A stretch of 64,000 nucleotides of DNA from Bufo bufo (Eukaryota > Chordata > Amphibia > Anura > Bufonidae): positions 584,314,471-584,378,470 of the forward strand of contig NC_053390.1 in assembly GCF_905171765.1 (NCBI RefSeq), read 5' to 3'. Position numbers and translations under genes: made by a program. The notes under the pieces were generated by a model that had not been told where the DNA came from, searched no databases, and saw only the letters and a list, made by a program, of their open reading frames with translations. The stretch's first letter is position 1. Each line of letters starts with the position of its first letter. This document shows positions 1 through 11,189 of the stretch, in pieces.

Positions 1-265
1 TAAAACCCGATTCTGCGTCAACTACGTAATTTTCCATGGGAGTTTTGCCATGGATCCCCCTCCGGCATGCCACAGTCCAGGTGTTAGTCACCTTGAAACA
101 AATTTTCCTTCACTATTGTGGCCAGAAAGAGTCCCTGTGGGTTTTAAAATTTGCCTGCCTATTGAAGTCTATGGCGGTTCGCCCGTTCGTGAACATTTGC
201 GAAAAACTCACGTTCGCCGTTCGCGAACGGAAAATTTTATGTTCCCGACATCTCTATTAATGAGT
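1..265. repeat. Interspersed repeat fragment, unclassified
   Basis: Non-coding. The stretch ends in closely spaced self-complementary words (around 196-230, built on 'cgttcgc' and 'gcgaac'), and the short open frames here have no recognisable domain. The style resembles repeats I associate with frog genomes, but I cannot name the family. It is cut by the window edge on the left. Confidence 0.35.
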
Positions 266-299
266 GCTTTCATAATGGAAGTGCTCATTAGTATTCACA

Positions 300-358
300 C
301 CATAAGACGCAGGGACATTTCCCCCCCATTTTAGGGAAAAGAAAAGTGCGTCTTATGG
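300..358. repeat. Short foldback hairpin, MITE end fragment
   Basis: The 12-bp arm 'ccataagacgca' (300-311) is perfectly complementary to 'tgcgtcttatgg' (347-358), with a purine/pyrimidine-rich loop of 35 bases. This is typical of the end of a small foldback element. No flanking duplication is obvious. Confidence 0.4.
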
Positions 359-2100
359 GGCGAAAAATACGGTAAATTTTTCTTCTGAACTCCCCTGATG
401 TATCTGTGAGATCTTCCATGTCAGGTGCTGTGATACCAGAAGTGAGATATCTCCAAGTCCAAATAAAATATTACTTGTCTCATTCCAGCAGTACTAAACA
501 TGAGTTTGTCAGGCAACACACTTCAATCTGACTCCTAATGCAGCCAGCAATCATTGAAATTGTAATGATCTACAGAACATTCAGACTTGCTTCACTTTGA
601 TCAGTACACCTGACTACTGCATTAAAAGTCCACAGCTGTTCAAAGAAAAAAATGTGCGATAATGTCATGGATTCTTTTCAAAGATGAGTTCCTGTTTTAT
701 TATATTCTGAAACAAATTGCACATATTCACAAACAAATTTACAATTTTGTACAGCATATTAATACAAATAAAACTGCATAAAGTCCACTCCCTCCCAAAT
801 CAAGTGTCTCTTTGTTTTCAGCTTCTTCCAGGACATGGCATATATATATATTTTTAATGAATGCCAGGAACTTACCTATCAACGATCCAGTACATAGCTT
901 TTCTAGAAGGCTTGCTATGCTCACCAGCTAAGTACTGGCCTATCAACCTATCAGAGAGTCTGGATGCTGAGCAAAGCAGGTTTTCTACTAAGTGTCTAAT
1001 CCTAGACCCAGGTGAGGATTTAAGTCTGGCATTGTCTGTTTTTGCCTGGGATTTTAGTCCTGGCTCTTGCTAGTTCTGTGAGCTCAGAACTGTGCCACAT
1101 TTCTGTTGCACTTTCCTGTGTACTGACTTAACTTTGACTTGTCTCTGGATTAACCCCTTGTTTAATGATTTGGCTTCAATTGTCTCTCTTGGGGAACTGA
1201 CTTTTGCTTGTCTCTGTATTAACCCCTTGTCTATTGATTTGGCTTCCACTGATTTTCCTGACTTGTACTGCTTTCCTGCTATTCCTTGGCATCTTATTGG
1301 TCTGCAACCTGTGAGGTTGCACCTGTTTTTCTGCTGTCTTACTGTACAGATGTACCTGGGTCCCTAGCAGCCAAACCCAACTGGCCTTGCGGCAGGCTCT
1401 GGTGAGCACTTAAGGTTAGCCTTAGATCTGCTAACCAGAGTGGTGTTGAAAGATAGGTAGCAGATTTAAAGTTTGCTGGAGGTGGCCCTGAACAGTGACC
1501 TCTGTAATATCCCTTACTTCTGTCTTTTACAGTTTTACAAATTAATAAGCTTTTTACTTTGATTTTATATTATTGCCAATGAAAATGCACATGAGAACAT
1601 TTATAGCTTATATAGGATACACTGTTTATGTTTGTAACACAATTGGAGGTTCAAGGTTTCATACAGACAGACTTGATATAAATACAAAGTAAAACTGAAT
1701 ATTTTCAAGGAGAAAATATGCATGAAGATGTTGACTGATTACTCTGCTTCCCCTCAGGAATTTAAAATATTTTCTTCTAAATAGTGTGGATGGTATCAGC
1801 AATACTAGACTATCCAGAGCGCTAACAGGAAGATAAATGTGAAATGCCATCACTAACAACTGAGCACCTGATATTAGCCACTCTTTCCAATTAGCATTAA
1901 TTAGCAGCTACTAATTTCTTGCAAAATTGCTAAAGAGGCCCCAGGTAGTAAAAGTGTAATATCATGTTCTCTTTAAAGCATATGTACAGTAAACTGATAG
2001 GAAACAAGTTTCCCATTAAGGCTGAGGTGTGAAATAAAGCATATTATGGATTTTCACAACTATTTACTGTAGATGCTGCTGCTTGGCTTCTGCCTGCATT
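359..2100. other. No gene seen; contains a 69-bp tandem duplication
   Basis: About 1.7 kb without a recognisable coding region; open frames are short and featureless. The only structure I see is an imperfect direct duplication in about 1124-1262 with a period of 69 bp. The word 'cttgtctctg' followed by a 'ttaacccctt' block starts at 1138 and again at 1207. Confidence 0.5.
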
Positions 2101-2104
2101 TTAA

Positions 2105-2580
2105 CCCCTTAAGGAATGAGCCTGTTTTGGCCTTGAGGACCAAGCCAGATTTTGAAAATGTGCTTTTGTGTAACCAAGTGATTATGAAATTATTTTTTTC
2201 TGGACAAATTATACTATATTTTTGTTGCAAAATTAGTCCAACACAATTTGTATTTTTTTTATAGATATTAAAAAAAGTTTTTACCTATTTTTAACTCTAA
2301 TATCTCATATTATGCTGTAGTAATGTTTTATGAAATGCATATTCCGTATTTTAATGACAACCATTTTTTTAAACACTACATGTTTAAATCTATTATAAAA
2401 CTTTAAAGATTAAAGGAAATTTTGAAAATTCAGCATTTTTTCATGCACCAAGCAGGGTTTTCAGAGGTTCAGAGGTGCCAGAACATAGGGAAATGACTTC
2501 ATTTAAAAAATACACTTCTCAAAGTCTTGAACTGTGGGTGTAGTATTTACAATTTTTGTAAGAAATTACTCAAAATCTTT
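2105..2580. mobile_element. TTAA-type (piggyBac-like) non-autonomous element, left end
   Basis: TTAA at 2101-2104 is followed at once by 'ccccttaagga', the same terminal motif that begins the full piggyBac-type element at 23419. The AT-rich body that follows resembles the non-coding flanks of those elements. No matching right end is visible, so this is a truncated copy. The right boundary is approximate. Confidence 0.45.
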
Positions 2581-2589
2581 TTATTCCGT

Positions 2590-2982
2590 GTCCGTTGCGC
2601 CGTTTTTCGTGATTTTCTGCAGACCCATTGATGCACCGTTTTCCATCCGTGTCCGTGTCCGTGATCCGTGGTTCCAGTCCGTCAAAAAAATATAACCTGT
2701 CCTATTAGTTTCACGGAAAATGGTTTGCGGACCCATTGAAGTCAATGGGACCGCTAAAAAACGCGGAGGCACACAAGATTGTCATCCGCGTCCGCGTCGT
2801 TTTTTTTTCCTATCATTTGCATGGCAAACCTGTCTTAGACTTTTTTTTACATTCCTTTATGTCTGGTGGTCCTCCAAAAATAAAGGAAGACACACGGAAA
2901 CAAAAAACGGAAACGGATCACGGAACAACGGAACCCCATTTTGCAGAACGTAACACAACAACAGTCGTGTGCATGAGGCCTT
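2590..2982. repeat. Foldback MITE-like repeat, partial
   Basis: Made of short G/C-rich words ('gtccgtg', 'cacgga', 'ggaccc') that recur in both orientations, with a T-rich middle. It ends near 2982 in 'gtgcatgaggcc', a common terminus of frog foldback repeats as I recall them. There is no coding potential. Boundaries are approximate. Confidence 0.4.
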
Positions 2983-3111
2983 ACTTGTAGGACACATTTT
3001 TCATACATAGTATATGAAACGGAGAAAATACTCCCCAATTCAGAAATACCCACACTTATGCCTTATTTAAACATGTTTTGGTCAGTGATTTGCATCAGTG
3101 ATTGTGAATAG

Positions 3112-3400
3112 AGATGAGCGAATTTTTCTAAAAATTCGATTCGGCCAGTTCGCCGAAATTATATATTTTTTTCGGTTCAATCCGAATTTATTTGCGGCAA
3201 ATTTTGTTAAAAAAATGGCTATTTCCTGGCTGCAGAGAATAGTGGTGTAGAAAACTGTGCAGTGCATTAACACACATAAGGAGTCTGCTGTGGTAGTCAA
3301 ATAATACTGTTAGTCAGTATGATATGCAGATGACAGGCCTCGCTCTTAGAATCACTGCACACTTCACTTATTTAGGCAGTCACGGGGTCAAAACTGACCA
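3112..3400. repeat. Interspersed repeat, unclassified
   Basis: It starts 'gatgagcgaat' and runs into alternating 'aattcg' and 'ttcgg' words, a start seen again in diverged form near 19342. No domain or terminal duplication is visible. The identity is not established. Confidence 0.3.
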
Positions 3401-3497
3401 AATACCTCAAGTATGAACTCAGACTTACAGGTCGATTTTAGCGCCAAGAAGAAGCGCACTCCTTTTAGACCGTCGTCAGCTGATTCCACATTAGCAG

Positions 3498-3587
3498 TCA
3501 GGGTGAGCTCTTAGGGTTTTATAGGGGTCACCTTTATGCTCCTTAGTTTGGGATCAAGCCAGTTGGATGTTTATTTCATCTGTGACA
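3498..3587 (+). repeat. Gypsy 5' LTR remnant (3' end only)
   Basis: This 90-bp piece matches the last part of the 3' LTR from about 13288 to 13409. It shares 'gcagtcagggt', 'ggggtcacctttatgctcc' and 'gggatcaagccag', and ends in 'gtgaca' like the 3' copy. The first about 440 bp of the LTR are missing, so promoter sequence is gone on this side. The breakpoint at 3498 is a plain junction with no flanking duplication. Confidence 0.8.
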
Positions 3588-3614
3588 TTATAAACCGCCA
3601 TTACCGTCTTAAGC

Positions 3615-4437
3615 ATGGATCCGGTTTCAGCCTTGATTGACCGCATGCAAGGTCTTTCACTGGAGGTAGCAGATCTCCATAAAACTGTGTCTCAGTTTCA
3701 GGTGACCGGTTCTGCTTAGATTCATGGAGTTTGTTCCGAGCCTAAGATCTCGCTTCCGGATACGTTCTCCGGGGGTAGTGAGAATTTTGTTCGCTTTAGA
3801 GAGGCTTGCAAACTCCATTTTCGCCTACTTCCCCATTCCTCTGGTGATGAGGAGCAGAGGGTGGGGATCATCATCTCGCTGCTCAGGGATAACGCTCAGT
3901 CTTGGGCCTTTTCGCTGCCGGTGGGGGCACGGCCCCTCCGATCGGTGGATTAATTTTTTGTAGCCCTGGGGCAGATATATGATGACCCGGATCGTATTGC
4001 TCTGGCTGAATCTAAACTGCGTCTTTTATGCCAGGGTAAACAGTCCGGAGAGATATATTGTTCTGAATTTCGGAGATGGGCAGCTGATACTGGTTGTAAC
4101 AATGCTGCACTCCGAAGTCAATTTTGCCACGGTCTTTCGGAGGGATTGAAAGATGCATTTGCTTTTCATGAGAGACCTGCCTAGTTGGAGTCTGCCATGT
4201 CTCTAGCTGTTCGTATTGACAGGCGTCTTAGAGAGAGAGGAGAGACCACTCCTTCCTGTCATATTCAGTCCAAGGACAGTGGGGCGGTCTCATTCAGTGC
4301 GCAGGGGCCTCAGTCTCTCTCAATCCCCTCTGAGCAGTAGGCCATGCAGCTCTCAGAGGAGGGTTTGTTTCTCTTGTGGGGGTATAAATCATTTGGCTAA
4401 TGTTTGCCCCTCTAGGAGATTCAGGGAGTTTTCTGAG
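3615..4437 (+). pseudogene. Gypsy gag, broken
   Basis: Translation from the ATG at 3615 gives a gypsy-type Gag with the conserved stretch around 'FREACKLHFRLLP' and the later 'SEFRRWAADTGCN', typical of vertebrate chromovirus capsid regions. The protein would form the cytoplasmic particle that packages the element RNA. The frame carries several in-frame stops (for example near 3718 and 3950) and shifts frame before the CCHC zinc knuckle. The knuckle itself lies in the next frame at about 4366-4407. No functional product is expected. Confidence 0.75.
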
Positions 4438-5226
4438 GGTAATAAAGAAACAAAAATAAAAAAACCCTCTAAAAACTTTCCATTTGCTACTATTGGCAAG
4501 GTTGATGCGGAAATTGAAGGTTTGCCGTTTGCTTGTAGTTCCCGTTTTCTCCTACCTGCCAGGGTGGCGCTAGATAGCAAGAACATTGTTTGTGAGATTT
4601 TTGTAGATAGTGGAGCAGCTGTCAATCTCATTGATAATCAATTTGCTATAACACATGATTTCCAGGTATGCACTTTGGAAAAGGATATACCTGTTTTTGC
4701 TATAGATTCCGCTCTACTTTCTCAAAAATCGTTAAAGGGCATAGTTCACAATATCCGTTTGACTGTGGGTGATGCTCATGTTGAGGATATGTCATGTTTC
4801 GTCCTAAGCGGATTACCTACTCCTCTAGTGTTGGGGCTACCCTGGCTCACTAAATATAAGCCGACCATTGATTGGCAAGCAAGGCAAATAAATGGTTGGA
4901 GTGACTTTTGCAGCAGAGAGAATTGCCTCATGGCGTCTCTTTCAGAGGTTTCTACCAAGACTGTACCATCTTTTCTCTCTAAATTTTTGGATGTGTTTTC
5001 TGAGAGTGGTGTCCAGGAGCTGCCCCCTCACTGGGAGTACGATTGCCCTATTAATCTCATCCCAGGCGCCAAGCTGCCAAAATCACATTTATACAATCTC
5101 TCCCAACCTGAAAGAGTCGCTATGCATACTTATATCTCTGAGAGCCTGAGAAAGGGACACATCCGACCCTCGAAGTCACCTGTTGCCGCTGTTTTTTTTT
5201 TGTTAAGAAAAAAGATGGTTGTTTAA
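4216..5226 (+). pseudogene. Gypsy gag-pol: CCHC knuckle, protease and start of RT
   Basis: An open frame of 336 codons. It holds a CCHC zinc knuckle at residues 51-64 (C-x2-C-x4-H-x4-C), then an aspartic protease with DSGA at 131-134 and a later hydrophobic strand ending in 'PLVLGLPWL', then the RT N-terminus with 'LPPHWEYDCPINL' and '[10 protein letters not shown]'. The frame is lost at a T-tract near 5190-5200, where RT changes frame. The retained length suggests the element is degraded but not ancient. Confidence 0.8.
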
Positions 5227-5978
5227 GACCTTGTCTGTATTTCAGGGAGCTGAACTGTATCACAATTCGTGACCCATATCCGCTTCCTCTGATCCCGGAC
5301 CTGTTTAACCAGAATGTTGGGGCTAAAGTTTTTTCTAAGTTGGATTTAAGAGGGGCATACAACCTAGTCAGGGTCAGGGAAGGGGACAAATGGAAGACGG
5401 CCTTCAATACCCCTGAGGGTCATTTCGAGAATTTGGTTATGCCTTTTGGTTTGATGAATGCTCCGGCGGTCGTCTTCCAACATTTTGTGAACAGCCTTTT
5501 TTATCATTTAATGGGGAAATTTGTACTGGTGTATCTAGATGACATTTAGATTTTTTTTCCTGATTTCAAAACTCATAGGGACCACCTACGTCAGGTCTTG
5601 CTCATTCTGCGGGAGAATAAATTGTATGCTAAACTGGAAAAATGTATGTTTGCGGTTCCGTAGATTCAATTTCTTGTTTTTTTTCTCTTCGCTTCTGGTT
5701 TTCCCATGGACCCTGAGAAGGTCCGAGCTGTGCTTGATTGGGAGCTTCCTGAGAATCAGAAGGCGCTGATGCGGTTTTTGGGTTTTGCCAATTATTACAG
5801 AAAGTTCATTTTGACTTATTCCTCTGTTGTTAAGCCACTCACTGATATGACTAAAAAGGGGGTTAATTTTTCCTCCTGGTCGGTAGATGCGCTTAAGGCC
5901 TTTTCTAGTATCAAAGAGAGTTTTGCTTCCGCTCCCATTTTGGTACAACCTGATGTTCTCTCTATCTTTTATTGTTGA
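5227..5978 (+). pseudogene. Gypsy reverse transcriptase core and connection, broken
   Basis: This carries RT motifs in order: '[12 protein letters not shown]' with the first catalytic Asp, '[13 protein letters not shown]'-like text (here with an extra residue), and 'LVYLDDI' with the YLDD active site at about 5529-5549. A stop follows directly. The thumb/connection continues in the next open segment from 5706 ('LRFLGFANYYRKF'-type motif, residues 22-35 there). The stops just after YLDD (near 5547) and near 5662 abolish function. Confidence 0.8.
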
Positions 5979-6360
5979 GATGGACGCTTCTGAGGTGGGT
6001 GTGGGTGCGGTCTTATCTCAGGGTCCCTCTCCTGCCAAATGGCAACCGTGTGCCTTTTTCTCAAGGAAACTCTCCTCCGCAGAGAGAAATTACGATGTGG
6101 GAGATGTTGGCCATCAAATTAGCTTTTGAGGAATGGCGCCATTGGCTAGAGGGAGCCAGACACCCTATTACCGTGTTTACCGACCATAAGAATCTGGCTT
6201 ACTTGGAATCAGCCAAGCGTCTGAACCCGAGACAGGCCAGATGGTCTTTATTCTTTTCTAGGTTTAATTTTGTTGTCACGTACCACCCTGGGGTTAAAAA
6301 TGTGAAGGCTGATGCCCTGTCACGTTGTTTTCCGGGAGTGGGGAACTTTAAAGACCCGGG
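5979..6360 (+). pseudogene. Gypsy RNase H, frameshifted
   Basis: The RNase H start, '[15 protein letters not shown]', lies in one frame at about 5978-6022. The rest, '[10 protein letters not shown]', '[13 protein letters not shown]' and 'VKADALSR', lies in another at about 6125-6330. The catalytic Asp residues of 'MDAS', 'FTDHKN' and 'ADALSR' are visible, as in Ty3/gypsy RNase H. A frameshift near 6100 separates the halves. Confidence 0.75.
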
Positions 6361-6419
6361 TCCCATTTTGGCTGAAGGGGTGGTCGTCTCTGCTCTTTAT
6401 CCTGATTTGGAGGCAGAGG

Positions 6420-6700
6420 TTCAGGCAGTCCTGATTTTTGTCCTCCTGGGAGGTTGTTTGTGCCTCTCGCTTTACGACACAAGGTTTTTAAGGAGCACCA
6501 CGATACTGTCCTTGCTGGGCACCCGGGAAGTAGAGCCACAGTAGATCTGATTGCTCGGAGATTCTGGTGGCCGGCTCTTCGTAAGACGGTTGAGGGTTTT
6601 GTGGCAGCCTGCGAGACCTGCGCTCGTGCCAAGGTCCCTCATTCATGGCCATCGGGTTCTCTCCTCCCGTTACCCATTCCTTCCCGTCCTTGGATGCAGA
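6420..6700 (+). pseudogene. Gypsy integrase N-terminal HHCC zinc domain
   Basis: The frame from 6454 reads '[16 protein letters not shown]...RFWWPALRKTVEGFVAACETCARAK', a typical HHCC integrase zinc domain (H-x-n-H and C-x2-C). It is interrupted right after the second Cys pair by the inverted duplication at 6701-6871. The catalytic core continues only after that duplication. Confidence 0.75.
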
Positions 6701-6871
6701 TGCATCCAAGGACGGGAAGGAATGGGTAACGGGAGGAGAGAACCCGATGGCCGTGAATGAGGGACCTTGGCACGAGCGCAGGTCTCGCAGGCTGCCACAA
6801 AACCCTCAACCGTCTTACGAAGAGCCGGCCACCAGAATCTCCGAGCAATGAGATCTACTGTGGATCTACTT
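6528..6871. repeat. 171-bp inverted duplication (snap-back palindrome) inside integrase
   Basis: Arm 6528-6698 is the reverse complement of arm 6701-6871 with about three mismatches and a 2-base spacer (6699-6700). The left arm is ordinary integrase coding sequence. The right arm is an inverted copy of it, so it has no coding meaning. The near-perfect identity shows the event is much younger than the stops around it, or was preserved by gene conversion. Confidence 0.9.
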
Positions 6872-7391
6872 CATTACGGACCTAGGTACCTCATTTCTCG
6901 GGGAAGACTGTGATTCTGGTGGTAGTCGACCATTTTAGCAAAATTGCGCATTTCATTCCCTTTCCTGGGTTACCCAATGCTAAGATGTTGGCGCAAGCGT
7001 TTGTTGATCACATTGTTAAATTGCATGGCATTCCTTCAGACATTGTTTCTGATAGGGGCGCGCAATTTGTTTCCAGATTCTGGAAGGCCTTCTGTTCTCG
7101 CTTGGGGATTCAGTTGTCATTTTCTTCTGCTTTTCACCCGCAGTCGAATGGTCAGACCGAACGCGTCAATCAGAATCTGGAGACATATCTGCGCTGTTTT
7201 GTGGCGGAGAATCAGGAGGATTGGTATTCTTGTTTGTCCCTTGCTGAGTTTGCTTTAAATAACCGTCGCCAGGAGTCCTCTGATAAGTCACCATTTTTTG
7301 GTGCATATGGGTTTCATCCACAGTTTGGGACATTCTCTGGAAAGGGGTCTTCTGGTTTACCTGATTAGGAGAGATTTTCCTTGTCTTTGTC
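6860..7391 (+). pseudogene. Gypsy integrase catalytic core, interrupted by insertion
   Basis: The 152-codon frame at 6910-7368 contains the DDE core: Asp in 'VVVDHFSKIAHF', Asp in 'VSDRGAQF' and Glu in 'GQTERVNQ', followed by 'FALNNR' and 'GFHPQF'. These are diagnostic of Ty3/gypsy integrase, which joins element cDNA to the genome. A stop follows at 7366, and the frame is then cut at 7406/7407 by the nested palindromic element. The C-terminal part resumes at 12342. Confidence 0.85.
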
Positions 7392-7406
7392 ATTTATTTG
7401 GCAAAA
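7392..7406 (+). repeat. 15-bp flanking duplication, left copy
   Basis: 'atttatttggcaaaa' here is repeated exactly at 12327-12341, on the other side of the nested insertion. Gypsy integrase would have only one copy, so this is the target-site duplication of the insertion 7407-12326. Confidence 0.8.
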
Positions 7407-7432
7407 CACAACCAATTGAAAAAGACACACAT

Positions 7433-7534
7433 GTATCAAGGCCAATTTATTGGCCTGAATTTGTGGGAGGGGCGCCCTGCCCCTATATCAGCCGCTCACC
7501 TCACACACAGGGGCACGGACGGCAGCAGCGTTCC
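7433..7534 (+). repeat. Ngaro split repeat A1
   Basis: This 102-bp block starts 'gtatcaaggcc' and ends 'gcagcgttcc'. It is repeated at 11190-11291 with only a few differences. It is the left terminus of the element. Confidence 0.9.
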
Positions 7535-8845
7535 TGTATCCAGCCGGCAGTATCAGCGTCTAAGGAAGAGCACTTCGTCACTTCCGGTCAGCTGTTCCTC
7601 CTCACTTCTGCAGGTCGGCGTCCTGTCCTCCTCGTGTCCTCCTCGTGCGGCGGGTAAGTTACGGCTGCCCCTCAGCGCAGCATCGGTACGATAGTCCGGT
7701 CGGTGGGGTCGGTCCCTTTAAGGTATGAAAGGGACATCCCCACACCGGAACGGCAGTCTGGCAGCATGCTCCGCTCCCACGTGACTTGCACGCAGGTAGC
7801 AGGAGTCAGCGCGACTCAGTTCGCATGTTTCTTTTTCGCATAAGTTTCTATTCCTAGCTGTTGGGGGAGGCATATAGGAGGTAAGACGGGGGGGGGGGGG
7901 GGGTTGAAAACTGGTTTACTTTTATCTGGGGGGCAAAGTCTAGCACGAGCCGCCTTGCTATTAGCTAGGTAGGGTTATAATGTCATGCAGATGTTGGAGT
8001 TAGGGAGAGATGGTGGAGAACACTCTCAGTACCATGCCGCACCATGATATTTGAATAAAATTGCACACCAGATACATCTCATTACTTAGCATCATTTTGT
8101 TCCGTCGTCATGGATTTTTCATTGGCAGTGTTTCTCATGGGCATTGTTAGACTCACTTGTTACAATTTAGCAGTATCTGGTGGGCACAGGTATCCACCAT
8201 TTTGCGTGGGCCCAATTCTTAGCTATTCTATGGACATCAGATGCACCCCACGATGATGCTCGGTATGTCCAATAGTTATGTAGGGTACTCATGGGTGGCC
8301 TGTTGCGTAAGCACCTGAGGTTATCTGCACTCTGGGCAGGTCTTTATTAAATCTCAGGCACTTGGTACAGGTTACTCAGCGTGAGGGTCACACGGACTCA
8401 TGCAGCATCAGTTGTCACTTTTCATACAAAAAAAAAAGTGTTCAAATCTGATTACTTTGTGTGGACAGGTCCATTCCGCGGTTGTTACAGAATCCGTCTT
8501 ATACTGGCATTGTGCTCCGTTCTGGTATGGTCCTCTCTACAAGACTTTACACGTTTCTCTGCTTTCTGCAAACACCTTACCTCCTTTGTTATCCCTCAGC
8601 TGTCATGTTATCACCAGGGTCGGTTGCTCCTTTCTTGCATGACGGTTTCTTCAGTGACGGTGTTGGTGTAGATTCACGGGTGTTAGTCAGCAGGTCGTTA
8701 GACTGTTATGGTGATGTTCCGTCAATTTTGCTTGTTTCAACAGTCTGGTCATGTCTCACATGTCTGATGTCTGGATGCTTCTGGTGAAGATTTTGGTTCC
8801 AGGGTCTCGGAATCCGGAAGTATTCCTTCGCTACGCAATTGGACT
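7535..8845 (+). other. Ngaro 5' leader, no gene recognised
   Basis: About 1.3 kb between repeat A1 and the Gag-like frame. Short open frames exist (for example 8381-8671), but none shows a domain. It includes a run of 16 G at 7888-7903. Most likely this is untranslated leader of the element. Confidence 0.55.
7888..7903 (+). repeat. Poly-G tract (16 G)
   Basis: An uninterrupted run of sixteen G within the Ngaro leader. Such runs can form quadruplexes and are prone to length error in sequencing. Confidence 0.9.
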
Positions 8846-9361
8846 GTGCCCAAAATTATGTCCGAATTAACAAAGAGAGGCATTCCTTTCCCGACCGCTG
8901 CCCGGAAAGCTGAGTTGTATCGGTTACTGGTGTCCACCCCTGTAGAACCTGGTCAGCAAGAGGTCTCCATGGCTACGGTTCAAACTTCCTTGACTCAACT
9001 CCACGTCATGCTCAATAGTCTGACATCCTCTGTGTCTAATGTACAGGCTAGGTTGGAGTCAGTGGAGTCAAGGGTTACTGGCTTATCCTCATCAGCCACA
9101 CAGTTACCGGTCGCAGCTGCACCAGTTGCTAGTACTTCAGGTAACTTTGTTACAGTGCCCAATGTCACTCCAGCCCATTTCATCCTGGCCAATATCAAAA
9201 AGGACATCCTCGATGGGAGAGACGTGAACCTCGCCTCCCTGTTAATTGCCACTCGTGACCTATCGGACAATAGGGTCATCTCTTGTAGCGATGTCTCTGT
9301 CGTCCTGAAGGGTCGCGATCTCAGGCTGAGTAGAAAATTGACCATACCAGGTTACCGGTAG
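8846..9361 (+). pseudogene. Ngaro Gag-like frame, C-terminus lost
   Basis: An open frame of 171 codons. The N-terminus 'MSELTKRGIPFPTAARKAELYRLL' resembles the SAP-like helix pair seen at the start of Gag in DIRS/Ngaro elements. It is followed by a Ser/Val-rich helix and 'ILKGRDLRLSRKL'-type text (seen as VLKGRDLRL). The frame ends at 9361, and the next open segment is already the RT thumb, so the Gag C-terminus and most of RT are deleted between them. Family assignment rests mainly on position in the element. Confidence 0.55.
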
Positions 9362-10097
9362 ACAAATTGGTCGGGGTCCAGGAAGTCATTCACAAATTCA
9401 CAGTTGGTAGGGTCACCACGAAGGTGAAGCTACAATCATTATTAGGCATGCAAAATTTTGCGATGCGCGTCATTCCTCAAGGTAGGTCCTTTGTAGCAAG
9501 GTTGTTACCACTCCTTTCAGATTCCCCCTGTCAGGATAGTCCAGTGTTCCTGGATAGTCAGGCGCAAGCAGATTTAGTTATGTGGGACCACTTTTTGAAT
9601 CACTGTCCATGTTCATTCGAGCAGTCTCAGAGAACTCCCCTATTATATTTTCCAGCAGCACGGTCAACACTGGTTTCGCTGCAATTTTTGGCCCCCATTG
9701 GCTGAACGGGACATGGCCAGTGGAGATGTTCGAGGCCACAGGGGTTTTTCAATCCACGGAGGAGGGGGACTTATATCCCATGGTGGCAGCAGCTTGTGCT
9801 TGGGGTAGCCATTGGGCAGGCCGTACCGTGGTCTTCACCTCCGATAGCTCCTTCACCGTCAGTGTCCTGAGCAGTGGCAAATCCAGGTCTCAACTGGCCA
9901 TGTCATTTTTGAGGCGTCTGGTGCAGTTGTCGCTGGTGCATAATTTCCTGTTCTGTGTCTCCCTTATACATGATGCACAGATGGTAGCAGTTGACGCCCT
10001 AGCTAAGCATAATTACTCTCTGTTTTCCCAGGTTTGCCCCGAAGCCGATACGTCAAGAACTCTGTCTCCTCATCTTGCCTCGTTAATACTCAACTAA
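9362..10097 (+). pseudogene. Ngaro RT tail and RNase H, deleted and frameshifted
   Basis: The segment at 9367-9705 holds the RT thumb motif 'LQSLLGMQNFAMRVIPQGRSF', a signature of DIRS/Ngaro reverse transcriptases. The fingers and palm with the catalytic Asp pair are absent. In another frame, 9582-10097 gives RNase H: the Glu region 'EEGDLYPMVAAACAWG', Asp in 'FTSDSSF' and Asp in 'VDALAKHN'. A frameshift lies near 9600-9700. No functional polymerase can be made. Confidence 0.7.
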
Positions 10098-10975
10098 ATA
10101 AATACTTAGCCGCTGCCCATGGGCTGTTTTCCAGGTCTCTCTCGGCCAATACCACCAGAGCGTACAACATCGGATGGCGGTTGTACTGTAAATTCCAACA
10201 GGAACACTCACAAGGCGGTCTTGGTCATTTTGACCACATACTGTCTTTTATCGGGTACTGTCATGTGCACATGCACCTCTCACATGGCACAGTTAGAACT
10301 TACCTGTCGGGGGTCCAACATCATTTGTCACTCTCACATCCAGAGAGAATATCGTTATTTTCCAGTCATGTTGTCAAGGCCACGTTGAAAGGTTTACAGA
10401 AATGTACTCCAGGTTTAAGCTCCCGTAGACAGCCCGTTTCCGGCCCGGTGTTTAGAGACATGTCCAACTTGTTGGATTTGAGTCCTTTCGGGGTGCTACA
10501 AAGCCTGGTAGTCAAAGCTGCCATCTATTTGGCATTTTACGGCTTCATGAGGCCAGGAGAGTTCACCTCTTCGTCAGCTAGTAGCCCATTCCTAGCCCAT
10601 CGGCAGTTGATCCCCAGCTCAGAGGGCTTTGTCCTGTCGTTACCCATGACTAAGACGTCCCAATCAGGTCCCCCACCTCAGATCAAATTCTTCCGCACGA
10701 CGCACAAATGGTGTCCAGTTCAGGTTTTACAGAAATTGTCAGGGGCATTGGCCGACCTCTGTACCAACACTCCTCTGTTACCCTTCGGGGCAGCAGCATT
10801 GTCCACCTCCCAGTTTATCTCTCATGTGCGTATTTTGGCGGTCAATTTAGGTTTAGACCCACTCACTGTTTCAGGACATTCTTTTAGAATAGGTGCAGCG
10901 TCAGCTGCTTCCAAGAATCAAGTCCCGGCACACATTATTCGTAAGTTGGGCCTGGTGGCGCTCGTCTTGTTTTAA
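10034..10975 (+). pseudogene. Ngaro tyrosine recombinase, frameshifted before the nucleophile
   Basis: 313 codons. Helical N-terminal core-binding part at about 22-125 ('SLSANTTRAYNIGWRLY' at 35-51). Catalytic Arg173 in 'YGFMRPGEF', His282 and Arg285 in 'GHSFRIGAAS'. In this family the enzyme inserts circular cDNA through a covalent tyrosine link. The frame ends 28 codons after Arg285. The expected 'RY' nucleophile region follows in another frame just downstream, so one small indel near 10950 inactivates the gene. The true start is uncertain because the first codons overlap the RNase H segment by 64 bases. Confidence 0.85.
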
Positions 10976-11078
10976 TAGGTATGTTCCTAACTCTGTAGGG
11001 GAAATTTCATTTGCCTTCCATCGTTTGGCGTTGTGATGTGTCAATAAATATGTTTTGAACTTCATGCTGGGTTTTTGG

Positions 11079-11189
11079 CCTCTTTCAGGTGTACTCTCGA
11101 CGGAAACGGTTATGGCACAACTCAAACCGTTAGCATCTGTTATGAGTAATTGCGGAGGTAGGTTCTTTTACACATAGTCCCGATCACAA
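11079..11189 (+). repeat. Ngaro split repeat B1
   Basis: A 111-bp block ending 'cgatcacaa'. It is repeated at 11334-11444 and directly abuts A2. Confidence 0.9.

Noticed and set aside
10034..10975. Phage or bacterial integrase
   Set aside because: The tyrosine-recombinase motifs sit with RT tail and RNase H between split direct repeats, which is Ngaro-type retrotransposon structure in an animal genome.
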